Shown: piece after piece, positions 47,386-60,600 of the stretch
How positions within the stretch are numbered: position 1 is the first letter of the stretch
Layout of the letters: each line of letters opens with the position of its first letter
From: Solea solea
Lineage: Eukaryota; Chordata; Actinopteri; Pleuronectiformes; Soleidae
Direction: 5' to 3'
NCBI RefSeq assembly: GCF_958295425.1
Contig: NC_081154.1
Coordinates: 4,871,139 to 4,935,138, forward strand
Length of the DNA stretch: 64,000 nucleotides
Made by a program: the position numbers and the translations under genes
The notes under the pieces: generated by a model
Databases searched by the model: none
What the model was told of the DNA's origin: nothing
Seen by the model: the letters and a program-made list of their open reading frames with translations, nothing else

Positions 47386-50293
47386 GCAATTTAAAGGGAC
47401 CACGGTCCCTAGGCAACCACACTAACAACGCAGTTGTTTATCTGTGTAAATCTACAGGTACAGATAACGGTGGCTTATTCTCACAACACCCGTAACTTTA
47501 TTACGTCGTAGTCGTCACTTTACATCAAACGTATTTCCTCTGACTCAATCTCAGCACGCCAACATGTTCACAATAGTGCCAGCACTGATGTTTTCTATGT
47601 GCACTAAATCATTTATGCATGTCAGCAATTATTTATAATTAGCACAAAGCAGAACTGGGTGGAGAACTTGATGGATGTACAGTAGTTACTCCCACGTCGA
47701 CGTATCAACAAGTGCATCTATTTGACTTCAAATCAACAAACTCTAATAGTCACTTCATGCACTGCCTTTGCTCCAGGCCTGTGTCCAGTAAACCATATTT
47801 GTTTAAGAATAAAATCATATTTGTGGACCTTTAGGATCTTTCAAAGATGTAATGTATTGCAATCACACCATGGGTGTTTGGGGAGCGTAAGGGCAACTGT
47901 GCAGTTTGCCCGAGTGTCGGCCCTTAGGGCGAGTAGAGATCAGAAAGATAACACAGTTTTATTAAGACTGGAGTGAAAATTGATGGAACATGTACTGCAG
48001 TGTGAAGGCAGAAGGACAGAAGGACACCCCCAAAACATACAGTATTGTCTCTGAGCAAAAAAAAAAACAACAACAAAGAAAAGGGTTTGAGGACTAAGTG
48101 ACAGAAAAGTCTTAAATCCTTGGCTCTATCCAGGCATGCAAAATGCCTCGGAGCCCCGTGAGCATCTGAGGAGATGCTGCACTGAGGAAGCGGAGCATGT
48201 GGAGGCAGAACATAGGACAACGGAGATAAGGGCGAGGACGGCGGACTGGAGGAGACGAGTGTAAGGGATTAATTTTGACAGAGAGATGAGGACGGGGGGG
48301 GGGGGGGAAATGATGAAGTGAGAGGTGGAGGAGGCAAGAATAGATTCAGTGGGAAGAAAGATGATTTTTTTTTTCTTTTTCTGATTTGGTGAAGAAAAGA
48401 GAAAGCTGGTCCAGTATGAGCTGAGCAGATGAGGTTAGGAGACATTTTAGAGATGGAGGTGGGTGGAAAGGATTAAGATTAAGGAGCGATAGAGACCAGG
48501 AATGGTTGTGTAACAGGTGTATTTCAGAATGATAACATTAAAAACAATTATCATCATCATCAGTATGATCTTCAACACCTATAAATCTGCAGCTTCTATT
48601 AATAGGGATTATTTTAATGATGGTCAGGATTTATCTTTACAAACATTACATTTATTCAGTTCATGTTCACTCAGAGGTTTTTCTTCTCCTCTGTTTGAGA
48701 TGTTTTTGAGAGGTGTACTGAGGTTTTTTTTTGCAACTTTAGCATGTCTGACCTTTAGTGGTAGCGTCCTGTGTTGCTTGTAACCTGGGTTTCAAATATC
48801 TATGAACCAGAGAAGAGAGTCAGTCCCACATGATGCAAGTCTTAACCTTCAAGTCTCAAGTAAGTCCGAAAAGTCATTCTTGCAAGAATCAAGCAAGTTA
48901 AGTTACAAGATGGTTTCCCAGATATTCCACATTTAATATCTGGGACTGTCTTCATATAATTATCATCAATAAAATGAAAAGTAAAGATTAGACCTACATT
49001 AAACCATGGAAATGAATTTCAAAAATGTGGTTACCCGGCATGTTTCGTGCGCTAATCATAACTAGCTTAAAATAGCAACCAACTGACTTCCTGTCCTATC
49101 TTCCTTTGTGTCGGATGACCTGGTGGTGCTGGTGTCACTCAGTTGCCAGGTTTGTAGGCAAGACCCACAAAAGCAGACACCAAACAAATTGTAACGCTAA
49201 AATGTAAATAATCCATGTCATTTTGAGTCATTTTACTCAAGTGTAAGTCGAGTCTTTTACCAACGTTAGCAGAGTTTGCGACCCACAAATGGAAATTCTA
49301 ATTGTGAATAAACTGGCTGCACCATTGCTATCACAGAAGCCTGCATTTCAATTTAAGTAATCTCCGATGACATATAACGGTCATTTTTATGACTAATAAA
49401 CAGACACGTCTTTCATATAGCGCCTTTAAAATGAACGTTAAAGTAATGTATGTCTGACCCAGGAACAGCTGTGTGCGTTTATAGACACATGCTTGTAAAT
49501 ACTTCTCCTCTGACCCGAGAAAACGTGGCTGGTATCTGCGGCGCGCGCACTCTGTCGACCTCGACATTAACATAACAAGGACACGAGCGGCACGGAGGCA
49601 TTAAAACATCGGAGCTGGGATTATCAACTTTTAATAAGCGTCTTCCGAATAGTATAACAATGTGTGTGTGTGTGTGTGTTTCTGCAGTTACAGGATGTTT
49701 GAGTGCACAGAGCCGTGAGACAACATCATTACCTCGGCGACTTTGATCGTCTCTTTGCAAACTTTGGGGGTTGCAGCGCTGCGGCGTAGAGATGTTCACT
49801 GCAGCAGTGTCAGTCAACGTGAATTACTGCTGCGCCTCATAACTGCAGTCTATAAAAGTGCAGCGTCATCCGTTCTCGTCGTCTGGGACATACAGTATTC
49901 CTGGATGCTGACCTCAGGAAATGACCACTGGACGTTTTAAAACAACTTAATCCCATTGATTGGGGGGAAAGCAGCTCCCCCCCCGTGACAGTATTTTCTC
50001 TTAACTGGGCAAAATGATGACTGAGCAAAAGTCTACATAATAAGAGCTTTTTTCTTTAATAGTTAATATCAGGAAATTGTACTCCTTTTTCTTTTTTTTT
50101 CATGATTATTAGGCCTGGAATTAAATCACATCATCATCATCAACCTGTATCTCTATCTGGAAGAGAATTAATCTTCCATGGTTGTAGAGTCTTAACAATG
50201 CAATTGTCCCCAAAAGGGACACATTTTGAAAGGTTATTCATATTTCATATTTCTCAGCATGTTCTGCTGTCTGAGCCTCAAAATGTCAGTGGA
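47386..50293. other. Intergenic with simple tracts
   Basis: A run of about 15 G lies at 48294-48308, a GA-rich strand at 48280-48480 and (GT)n at 49660-49680. Open frames up to 112 codons (49479-49817, minus) cross the GT tract and look anonymous. Confidence 0.5.
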
Positions 50294-50521
50294 CATTTTA
50301 ACCATAAAACGGCCAGAAAATGTCCTGTGAGTAAGGGCTTTTGCCCGTTTTTCCAGAATGACTTTCAATATCTGGCAGTTATTTACAAATTACTGCATGT
50401 TTAAATTATTAAAAATTAATTATAAACTATTTAAAATGAAGAAAAAAAACACTGTAGTTATACGTAGTTGGGTGTCATTGTCTCAATGTGCATTAACGCC
50501 AATGTGGCGTTAAAGGGTTAA
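50294..50521 (-). mobile_element. TTAA MITE family, reverse copy with deletions
   Basis: CATTTTAACCATAAAACGGCC, CAATATCTGGCAGTTATTTA and TATTTAAAATGAAGAAAAA match the family, and the right end GGCGTTAAAGGGTTAA retains the TTAA boundary at 50518-50521. The left terminus is lost. Confidence 0.7.
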
Positions 50522-50804
50522 GAAAAAGAAAACATCGTCCAAATTTTAAATGACTGCCCATTTTTATATCCTATATTTATCTAAGTATCTGACGATTGGC
50601 ACAGTCAAAATGAGCTTCTATCTGTTCCTGTTTTCAGAGTTGATTGTGCAGATAATTATCTCTGGCAAAACCTGACGATTCTCAGTAGAGTTCTCAACTT
50701 AGGAGGGGACATAGCAGATTTGGGAACACTAATTCACAGTGGATATCAGCGATAATGACAGCTGCAGAAGGAGCGAGTCACACCGCATCTAAAAATACCT
50801 GTAT

Positions 50805-50835
<31 letters not shown>

Positions 50836-51418
50836 TTGGATTGGACTTCACTTTGACACAGAGACGAGGTGAAACTCATTAAGCTGCAACTTAGCAACTG
50901 GAAAGTATTCCATAAAAGTACAATCGTTTCCAAAATGTAATTGCAGTAAGTAACTTGCAGCATATATTAAAGTACCATGGTTATTATTTGGAAAGGCACA
51001 AAATGTAATTTGTTTATACAGATGAAGACATTTTTAATGTTGTTATTTACACTTTACAATCTCCTCGAAAGTCTTGTCTCGACCTTGAGAGTAAACGTTC
51101 CACAAAGTTGCCAAGTACCAAGACTTTTTCTCGATTTTGTGATTTCACAAAGTTCACATCTTGAAGCTTCATTGGGATCATGTCCAAATGGATGCATTAT
51201 TTATCACAGAGGAGGATTCCTCCGAATCTTGTGCATTCTACTGTAATGGCCTCCCCAAGGCCAGGCAGGGCTAAGGGCTACCCAACACCTGAGTCCCTCT
51301 GCAGCCTTTACCAGGAGACAGGAGCACATCTGATCATGTACCTGAGACCAGGAAGACTCTAAATGAGCGGGATTCATTATTCAAACCACCCTGAAGTAAA
51401 ACGCTCCCCTGTTTCTGT

Positions 51419-51453
<35 letters not shown>

Positions 51454-52068
51454 CTGCTGAGCCTGTTTTGAATCAAGCCCTCACTGTTTCTGATTCCTCT
51501 CTGATGACTCGTGTTTCTCCATCTCCCCTTTTTCAAACACAGAAAATCAATCAGGTTCACTGGCAGACACGTCGAACAGGAAAACAAGAAGCCGCCACTC
51601 AAATTAGACATTCGCTCTTCATCACTATAGTTGAAGGTTGAGTCGGTTCCCATGGGAGCAGATAGAGCCACGATCGATCATCGTGACTCAAACCACAATA
51701 AACATCATGAAAGAAGCGTAATAGTAAAATAGTAAATGACTCATTTCCAAGAGACGTCATTCCACGCATGTTAGTTTAAACATAATTACATAAATATTAC
51801 AAATAAAATATCAAAAAATCGAAAAAGGAACTTTGTCACTGTACTTAAGTACAAACTTCACATATCTGTACTTTACTTTGTTATTTATTTTTCTAGCAAC
51901 TTTTACTTTACTTTAGGTCAGATAAGTCACGCTCTTCGATCAAAACGACAACAATGTAAACTCTGTTTGGAAGCGGCTTGTTCCCGGTTCAGCGTTGGCT
52001 CGATGAGTGTACATTAACCCAGAGCCGAGTAGAGAAAAACAAACACTAATGGGATTGAGTTTAAACGT
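50522..52068. other. Intergenic with simple tracts and a repeat fragment
   Basis: (GT)n lies at 50806-50834 and (CT)n at 51423-51452. 51835-51925 (CTGTACTTAAGTACAAACTT and GTACTTTACTTTGTTATTTA) is a piece of the step repeat. No gene is recognised. Confidence 0.55.
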
Positions 52069-52304
52069 CCAGTGTGCAGGATTAAAGAGGATCAATTTGT
52101 CAAAAAAACAAAACAAAAAAAAATATCTAATATTCATAATGATGTACCCATTAGTGTATAATCAGGTAGAGCTAAGAATCATGATATCTGAGTCTGGCAT
52201 GTTTTCTACGGTATCCCAGAACGGACAAACCAAATACTGGCTCAAAAAATGTGGTTAGTTGCAGTGTGCATCCTCACCATTAGATGGCAGTAAATCCTAC
52301 ACAC
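52069..52304. mobile_element. MITE with CAGTGTGCAGGATT / AATCCTACAC ends
   Basis: The ends are inverted repeats with a mismatch. Inner blocks (TAGTGTATAATCAG, CCAGAACGGACAAACCAAA, CACCATTAGATGGCAGTAAA) match a teleost MITE type I recognise. Length is about 236 bp, with no coding frame. Confidence 0.65.
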
Positions 52305-53754
52305 GGATCATGTAAAATTATAGTCAAATTTTGTAGTATTATTATTATTAAATTAGAATTATATAAATTAGTATTATTGTTCGAGTTTAAAACTATGAAA
52401 AATAAAAAGTACTTTCACTCTATGCTTAAGGAATATAAATATGTCCATGTTGCAGCTTTATCGTAAAGCTCTGTGTCTCTTTTCTCCGCCTGACTGAACC
52501 CGTAACGTCACATTTGAAATACCTGACGAGCACATTTGATTGTGCGTACAAATATAGCATCGCCCTTGTTGTGTCACCTCAAGTCAGGGAATTGGGATCA
52601 AGTGATCGGTCTCATGGAGACATGTGATACCGACAGACTGCTGAGCGTCAAAAAAAACCAAACACATACAGTATGCACACTTTGCAGTTTGAAGGCACTT
52701 TTATTAAAAGGCTCAACTTGGAAGTTTCCCCCTGTGCTTCGGGCCACGGAGACACAGACGCTAACCAGTTGACCTTGTTAGTGTCATGTACGGCAGATTT
52801 TTACAGCGAGCTGAAAAACCCTGAGGCGTCCGGGGGCTGGAGCTGGAGCACAGGGATGCTATTAGACGATGTTGGCCCGGTAGCGGGGAGCAATAACTGC
52901 TGACAGTGCAGGAAGTGCCGCGATGCTCCTCATCTCAGAAGACTCTGGTGTTTTCAAACGTGGGGATTTAGACTGATTTTCTTTTTTTCTTTTTTTTTTT
53001 TTAAGAGGCTACAAATGGTTTTATGTGAGTGCAACTTCTGGGAAAGAAATGTCATAAAAGATTGTTTAATGGGATTGAACAGGTAATAAAAAAGGAACGA
53101 TTTCAATATAAATGGAATTGGGAGGAAAAATATATGGATGTATTGACTTTAAGTGGAAAATGATATATGCCATCGTCTGTTTCCACAAAGTAGGATTTAT
53201 AGATACTGAAAAAACGTACTTCACCAATACTGTCTCGCAGTGTCCTTAACGACACTATAAAGGGTTCTTCTATAGGTCAAACTCCACCCATTCACTAAAT
53301 TCTATTCAGTAGTTTTTGACATTTTAAACAATAGTTTTTGTCATTCCAAACAATGACGTACATTTACATGAAAAAAACCACACAGATATTATCAGTATTG
53401 TCTTATTGTTATTCCACAGTTTCATTCTTATCTCGGCGCTTGATGAATAAATGTCATTTTAATAAGGCCAATGTTGTCCGTGCATTTGTGAGCTTGAGGC
53501 GAAAAGATCAAAAACAGTTGTTATGATTTAAATTGAAAGTGAAATTGACAGACAGACAACTCTTCCTCCTCCTCTTCCGTCATACTTTCTCAAAACTCGT
53601 CAATATGCCAGTTAAAGCTAGAGTAGGCAACATAGTTTTGGCTTTTACTGATTTATAATTCCGAAAATAATGTTTTGGAATAATATAAATGAAGAAATAC
53701 AACAGACAAGTGGACTTCCGTATCTCCTAAAGGTGTCTTTTAAGACTAGACTAA
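52305..53754. other. Intergenic, nothing recognised
   Basis: AT-rich, with a T-rich patch at 52978-53003. No supported gene or repeat. Confidence 0.5.
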
Positions 53755-54005
53755 AGCCCCTTTTCCATTAGTGCTACTCGCCTCGCCTCGGCACAGTTAT
53801 TTTGATTTTCCATTAGCGATGGTACCTGGTACTTTTTTTAGTACATGCGCTGGTGAGGTTCCAAGTGAGCTGAGCAGATACTATGCCCACGGGAGAAAGT
53901 TAAAAACAAAAGCTATTGCAGCACAGTTGTGGAGGAGATTCAGCTTTAGAGGATGACACTCTCCAAATTGGACACTCTAAATTGACCGTAGGTGTGCGTG
54001 TGTTT
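53755..54005 (+). repeat. 'CCATTAGCGATGGTACCTGG' repeat fused to a SINE fragment
   Basis: 53755-53945 carries TTTTCCATTAGTGCTACTCG, GGTACCTGGTACTTTTTTTA and GAGGTTCCAAGTGAGCTGAG, the family also at 40111 and 56968. 53957-54005 (AAATTGGACACTCTAAATTG) is a scrap of the SINE-like family. Confidence 0.6.
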
Positions 54006-55828
54006 AGGTTATTGTCAATGAGCCACAAAGGTTTCTATGAGCGTTACTCATACTGAAGATCTGGTTTGAAGATGTGGAAATAGATCACATGTGAGTCACT
54101 TCAGCTTGGTAATCGGAGAGCAGAGTGTTTCAGACGGAGAGATTGCTTTGGGTTATGTACGTGTGTGTGTGTGTGTGTGTCCATCTGCTCCGTTGGAGGG
54201 AGACACTCAGGACACAGAGGCTCATTCCTGAAACATTACTATTCAAAGTCCTGGGCATGAGACTCAACTTTCAACTATAGATTATAATCTTTCCAAACCC
54301 AGCTGTAATCCTAACTTTTTACAAAATGCATGTCCACTACCAAAGAGTGACTCATGGAGCCTTAATGAGAGCATACTACTGACCCTCGCGTTTCAAGGTA
54401 AGCAGCGACCAAAACACAAACTGTTTTTCCCTAAAAAAAACATCCTCAAAGTTAAAGCGGCTGGTGGAGTCCTAAACCCGGCCTCCCTCGGGGACAGCTA
54501 ATGATTTTACCGCTCTTTCTTTCGTCCACACCATCTTGTCCCTCTGTCCCTCCCCCTCCTTCAAAGAGACTATTGAAAAGCGAAGACGCATTCAAACACG
54601 TCCCCCTTTGTACACGTGCTAACGAGGCATAAACAAATACACGCCCCGGGTCGGTCATTAGCTGTAATGACAGGTGTTTCTGCAGCGAACAGCAGTGATG
54701 GTGTGAGAATCTCATTTTTAACAGACGTGTTTGTGTAAATGATAATGAGGTGGCAAATAATTATTTTCTTCTTCTTTTTTCTTCAAACAAACTAAGATTT
54801 CTGAATTTTTATTGTTTTTTGTTTTTTTTAGTTTAAAGTAAAGTTGAGTTTAGGCAACAGTTTTGTTTTGAATCTGAAAGATAGTTCAGTTGTTGTTGTT
54901 TTTTTTGAAAACCAGGACAGACATAATAAGCTTCCCAGAGTCAAGTAGGAATCCTTGAACTGCTGAAATTCAAGCTTGTTACACCAAACTTACAACCGGG
55001 CACGTTGTGTTTCCTCAGCACAGAGGAAAAACCCACAAAGTACAGCACAACAGTGGCATAATCTGCATCTACATATTGAGTATTTTCAGCATTTGTTCCA
55101 TATTGAACTGATACAAAACACCCTTTGTTCTGTATTTTTCATTATCAAGTCACCGCAAAAAAACGTGACAGAAGAATTACAGATTAGTCCACTAATGAAG
55201 ATTAATGAAGGCACATAATATATGGAAAAGAGGGCTACTGTACATGGGATCATCATCATTCAAAGACAAAAAAAGTAATATAGGAAAATGTTTACTGATG
55301 TTATAAACCAAGTGAAAATCTTTCAGGCACTTCCACACTGGCTTCACTTTCCGGAAACCCAACACCTACAGTATATGTCCATTATTTCCAAGCCTAGAAC
55401 CATGGAAAATGTCACATCCAGCATAAACAACCCTGGAGCTGGAAAGGATTTGACATTTTAAAAACACTGTTTATCAATAATTCAGAAAGAAAAACAAGGG
55501 AAAAAAAGGTACTGCGTCACAAAACTGAACACGGGGTTGTTTTTCTCAGCTCGACGTTCCATTGACTAAAGCTACTGCGTTGCTGTCGTTCCTTCCTTGT
55601 TATTGACTATTTGGCTCTCTGTTATTAACTCTGTTATTAACACAAACAATATTTCAAAGTGCTCATCTGGAATACACAGTCCTGACGATACGGCTGTGAA
55701 GTGCCTCATTATCCACACAGGAATCATCACAGACAATTATTACTTTCTCCCAAGAAGGTGATATTAGGATTATATATGATTCTTTTTTTTCATGCTGTGT
55801 TGGATTTTGTTACTGATTATTTTAAATA
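54006..55828. other. Intergenic with a GT tract
   Basis: (GT)n at 54161-54180. T-rich runs near 54770-54910. No gene is recognised. Confidence 0.5.
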
Positions 55829-55980
55829 AGGGCGGTCAATAGATTAAAAAAAATCTCACATTTTGAAATCCATCTTCAGCTACTATCTCTCCGTCTCTCC
55901 CCTCTCTTAAGTTATTTTATTCGCGTTGATCTTGGCTGTATTCATCGCAACGATTAACGCTGATTAACTTTGACAGCCCT
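55829..55980. mobile_element. 152-bp MITE with perfect 10-bp flanking repeats
   Basis: The ends AAGGGCGGTCAA and TTGACAGCCCT are inverted with a mismatch and resemble hAT-type MITEs with AGGGCTGTCAA termini. ATTTTAAATA occurs exactly on both sides (55819-55828 and 55981-55990), as expected from target-site duplication. It has no coding capacity. Confidence 0.7.
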
Positions 55981-56744
55981 ATTTTAAATAGTAATTTGAT
56001 ATTGACGTGAATGCATTTAACCTAATTCAGTTTGTTGTTGCCATCAGCGGCTGGTGGACATTACTCAGTAATACCCTCTCCACTCTTGAATTAGCAAATT
56101 GTCGGTATTACTGTTACAATGCATTGCATTACACTTGGCAAGGACTTTCACCCTTAACTTCATGCCTTGATTAATTTAAAAGGCAAGCACTGGCTTACTT
56201 TTATTCAATTGGAAAAGTTAATGTTGTACTTTGTGTTTCTTTGTGCTTTTACTTAAGTTAAATGTTTGACATATTTGTTCACGTATCATCTGCCTGTGAG
56301 CAAATCTGCTCTTGAATTAATAAACTCCCTCTTTGCCAAAAAAAAAAAAAAATCCCCTTCCAATTTGTGAACTGAACCCTTTCTTTGCCAAAATCAATGA
56401 AGACCTCAAGCGTCACTGCTTCTCTTCACCTCTTTTCCCTCCCGGCGTTTTTCGTACTCATTCCTTATTCATGCAAGAGTCACTGTCTGAGTGTTTGAGC
56501 TGAATGAGCTTGAATACATTAGTAGACGTGGCTAATTAGTAAACACTTAACGCACTATGATGTCGCTTTCTGACTCGGCATGTCTATTGGAGCGGTGCAA
56601 GGCATGCGGAGGATATTCAATTTTCGTCCAGCAGCCATCAGTTTTCACAACAGCAATCATGGACATCAATCATCCCATTTTAAACTGTAAAACAACCAGA
56701 TGTGCAACATATTTTCAGTTAAGACTGAAAATAAATGGCAAACA
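55981..56744. other. Intergenic, nothing recognised
   Basis: A poly(A) run at 56339-56352 is the only notable feature. Frames are short. Confidence 0.45.
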
Positions 56745-57645
56745 ATAGAGACGAGTAGTGGTTAGGACTGCAAGACAGCAAGAAGACCCGGGTTCGTGAC
56801 CCGGTGAGAACAAGGGCCTTTCTACATGTTCTCCCCTGTGAGTGCGTGGGTTTTCTACAGATTCTCCGATTTCATCTGACAGTCCAAAAATATGTAGATT
56901 GGGCAAATTGGACACTCTAAAATTGACCTTAGGTCTGAGTGTGTGAGTGGATGGTCGTTTGTCTCTATTACCACTTTTCAGCTGCGCAGTTCCAGCACGA
57001 TTTGGCTCGACACAGCTCGACTCCTTTTTGCTTTTCCGTTAGTCATAGTACCTGGTACTTTTTTAATACCTGCTCTGACGAGGTTCCAAGCAACTGAGCC
57101 GATAGCCGAGAGTGTCGTCACTGGAAGGGTCATGAGTGCGACGTCCGAAACAAGGATCAAACCAAACAACGCCGAACTGTAGATCAGTTAAAAAGACTCC
57201 TGAAAACATGTGTTAATTTTTTTAGTAATGATTCAGTACACCGAAAAACAACTGCTTTACAAGTCAATTGTCACTAGTTTGTGTGTGTCATATGTAAAAC
57301 AACGTTACTGCAGTTTTGAAGAGGTACTATACAGTAGTAATAGAATAGATACCAAACAGAGTAGAGTCGAGCCTTGCCGAACCGAGTAGAACTGGAACTG
57401 TATAGTGGTGGTCTGGCGACCTGCCCAGGGTGTAACCTTGCCTTTCACCCTTTATAATAATAATTCTAATAATAATGAATTTTATTTGTAATGCACTTTA
57501 TATTGAACAAACAATCTCAAAGTGCTACATAAAAAAAAAATATTAAAAAATAAAAAATAAAAAAAATAAAAAAATTAAAAAAATAAAAATAAAAAAAATA
57601 AAACCAGTGACCCTCATGTGGAGGATAAAGCGACAGAGCATGAAT
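56745..57645 (+). repeat. SINE-like repeat interrupted by two other repeats
   Basis: The SINE head with tRNA-like parts (TAGTGGTTAGGACT, GGGTTCGTGACCCGG) runs 56745-56967. The middle (GGTCTGGCGACCTGCCCAGG) resumes at 57408-57452, and the tail (GTGACCCTCATGTGGAGGAT) at 57603-57645. Between them sit a 'CCTGGTACTTTTTTAATACC' element (about 56968-57407, ends ACCACTTTTCAG and CTGTATAGTGGT) and a LINE/SINE-tail-like ATAATAATAATTC…CACTTTATATTG plus A-rich stretch (about 57453-57602). Confidence 0.75.
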
Positions 57646-60600
57646 GAGTAAGAGGGAGCTTAAGGCTTTTTCATTAACCACAAGTATCTGGATCATTATT
57701 TTCGCTAGTTGAACTTAAAACAAGGTGGATTTCAAACGTCTACCGAGGTGAATGTGAGTCTGCCAACTCCCCCGTTGGGATGCCGTGGCAACAAAGACCA
57801 TATATATGTTGGATATGTAGAGAAAACAGGGCTAAGCGAGGGATTCCTGTGGCTTTAGCGGGAAGAGCAAGTGAGCTCAAAATGGGTCATGAAAGCTCAG
57901 GTTTTTGCGGTCGTGCTTTAGCCTGTAAAATCTGAAAGGAACCTTAAGCTGTCTGTGATGTTGAAGGGATGTGGAAAGCAAACTGTGCATTATATATTCA
58001 TAGGAGTACAGGAACAAACAGAATATTTTCCTTTTTGTCATGGAGTCTCCAGAGAGAACATTCTCAGGGAGGAGAAAATTGATACCATAGACCTTTTTTA
58101 ACTCTTAACACACACACACACACATATGCTCATATTTCTATCATTTTAAGGCTTGCCTTGACTTCCACTTATTAGGACCGCATACCCAAGGTTTTGTACT
58201 TAACCAGTTCATTAGAAATGAGGTCCCGCCACATTAGGACCAGGGTTTGGTCTTCATGTGGACTATTGCTCCTGCCAGAAAAATGTCCTATAGTAATGAC
58301 AAATACAAGTACGCACACACAGACACACAAACAACAAGCTCGGCTGTCAGACAGATGAGGATAAATTGGGACAATTGAAACGGTGAAGCCCAAGTATCAA
58401 TATATAAATTGTCAACAACAGCAAGAGAAGCCAAGACAAACTCTCCACCAGGTTAGACAAGGATTATTAATAATGCTGGAGTATTTTTAATATGTTGTTT
58501 TTTTGGTTTTTTTTTTCTTCATCCATCAGATCGAGATGAAATGTGTCTCACAAATTGTTCTCACGGACTAATTGAGCCGTGAGACCCATTTGCTCTGTGG
58601 CCACGGCTGCAATTAGTCTGCCATGTCTACAAATACAAATAGAACGAAGGGGTTTTTTTTTTTCCAGGGGATGAGAATAAATTGTTTTCACAGTCACACA
58701 CACACATCCACATACAAACTAGAAATCCCACATGTTCTCAGGCTGATCTTAGAACTCTGTCGTCTGTCATTGGCTCTTTTGCGTAAAAAGGAAACAAGGA
58801 TTGCCCAGGAGGATAACAAACTATTCAGGTCAAACGAGATGGACTTTTTGGGTTGAACTTGTAATTGTTTTTCAGTTCAAAATGTGATATCATTATGAGA
58901 CTTTTGGGGGGGGGGGGGGGGGGGACAAAAACAACCACATTTTTAGATCCTGTGTGGCTTTTAATCATATTATTCTCCCCGGTGAAAATCAAAACATCAC
59001 AGTTTGTGACAATGGTGGCATTAATCTGACTCTCTCTGATGACTCTCAGGAAACAGACTGGAGGTTTAATTTAAATTAATTTTAAAGACATAATCAAAGC
59101 AGAGAATCTAATCTAATACATGTGGAGATAGATTTTTCTTTATTTGTCATTGATGTCAACAACAACAGGTGATTTTGCAGTCTTCTGATGCAGCTTTTAT
59201 TGGTTTTCAGTAGGTTTTTTCTTGGTTTCCAGGCAGTTGCAAGTTGCTACGTTAGAGCTGCTGCTATCAAGACTCTTCCATGGTTTAGATGAATGCATTA
59301 TTGGCTATGCAACAGCTTTCTGGTGTCTGTGGTGATTCTCTGCAGTTTGGACTGCGTTGTTTGGTGCAAATAAAAATTATATATAAAATAACTTTTAATC
59401 CACACGATCTACTCTGAAGTTGTCTTTCCTCGGCAGCGGCTTATTTTTCTTCAAAGAACATCATTTGAATGAAGGTTTAAAGTGCGCCCTTTTAAGTAAG
59501 CCACTGGAAGAAAAGGATAATTTCCCATTCCAGCTTCAGAAGAACTAAGATAAACAGCCCACTGTGAAATGGAGAACGGCATAAAGGAGCCGGAGCCGTA
59601 ATGGACAGTTGTTGTAAGCATCTGTTTTGAAAAACAGCTCTGCAATCACAGGGTGCAAATTGGTCAGAGTTAAGATGGTAACATTTAAGGCTTTGTGGTG
59701 CACGTATCCGCTCTGAGGCCTTTTTGCAGCAAGTGACAGGGGGAGAAATTTGGCACAGAGGACATTTCAAGTGCATCCAACACACCTTCCTTCATCTGCT
59801 GAACCAGCAGCACCAGTCCAGGACTTTATGTACCCTGATCACAGCGCTGACTTCCTCCAACACAGTCAATAATCAGACAGATACACTCAGTGTATACCAC
59901 GCGTTCATGTAAATGTGTTTACTCTCAGCACGTTGCTTTTTTTTTTTTCTCAATTATACACTCGCAGATGCTCCGTTGCAGCTAAACAGGCTTGTTGTCA
60001 ACCCAGGTATAATCAAATTTCATAAACATCACGCCAGACTTCATCTCACCAAGATAAATAGATTAGTCATCGGAATTAAGTTGCGAATAGGCATGATGGG
60101 ACCATATGCGAGAGGTGGACCGAGCCCAGTGATAGATGGGTACACAGCGGAGGTGTGGGGATGGGAGGGGTGATGATGGTAGACAGATGCAGAGCTTATT
60201 ACACTCACCTCAAGCAGGGTAAAGGTGGAGTGGACTTAACAGTTTGTTTCTGGGAACTTTTCCCAGCTCTCACAGGTCTCAGAGTTTCCTTTAACATAGA
60301 GCCAAAACTCAAACAAGCATGAACGTTCTGCTAATGCCTGCCAGGGATTCAGCCTCACGCACAAACTGTTCTCTGGGGAGGTGAGTCAATATGACGCTCA
60401 GTATCGGTATTGGTACACAAAATCATTCAGTCAGAAATTTGAAACGACATCAGATACAATGAAAACAAAAACCCTGTGTCCAGGCTGTTAAGAGATGTGC
60501 TACTGATGCCATATGACCAGAATGTGAGGGCTGCACACGACTGCCACACTGTGTTAATCATAAACACTGTGTAAATTTCCTTGAAGCGGAAAAAGAAAAA

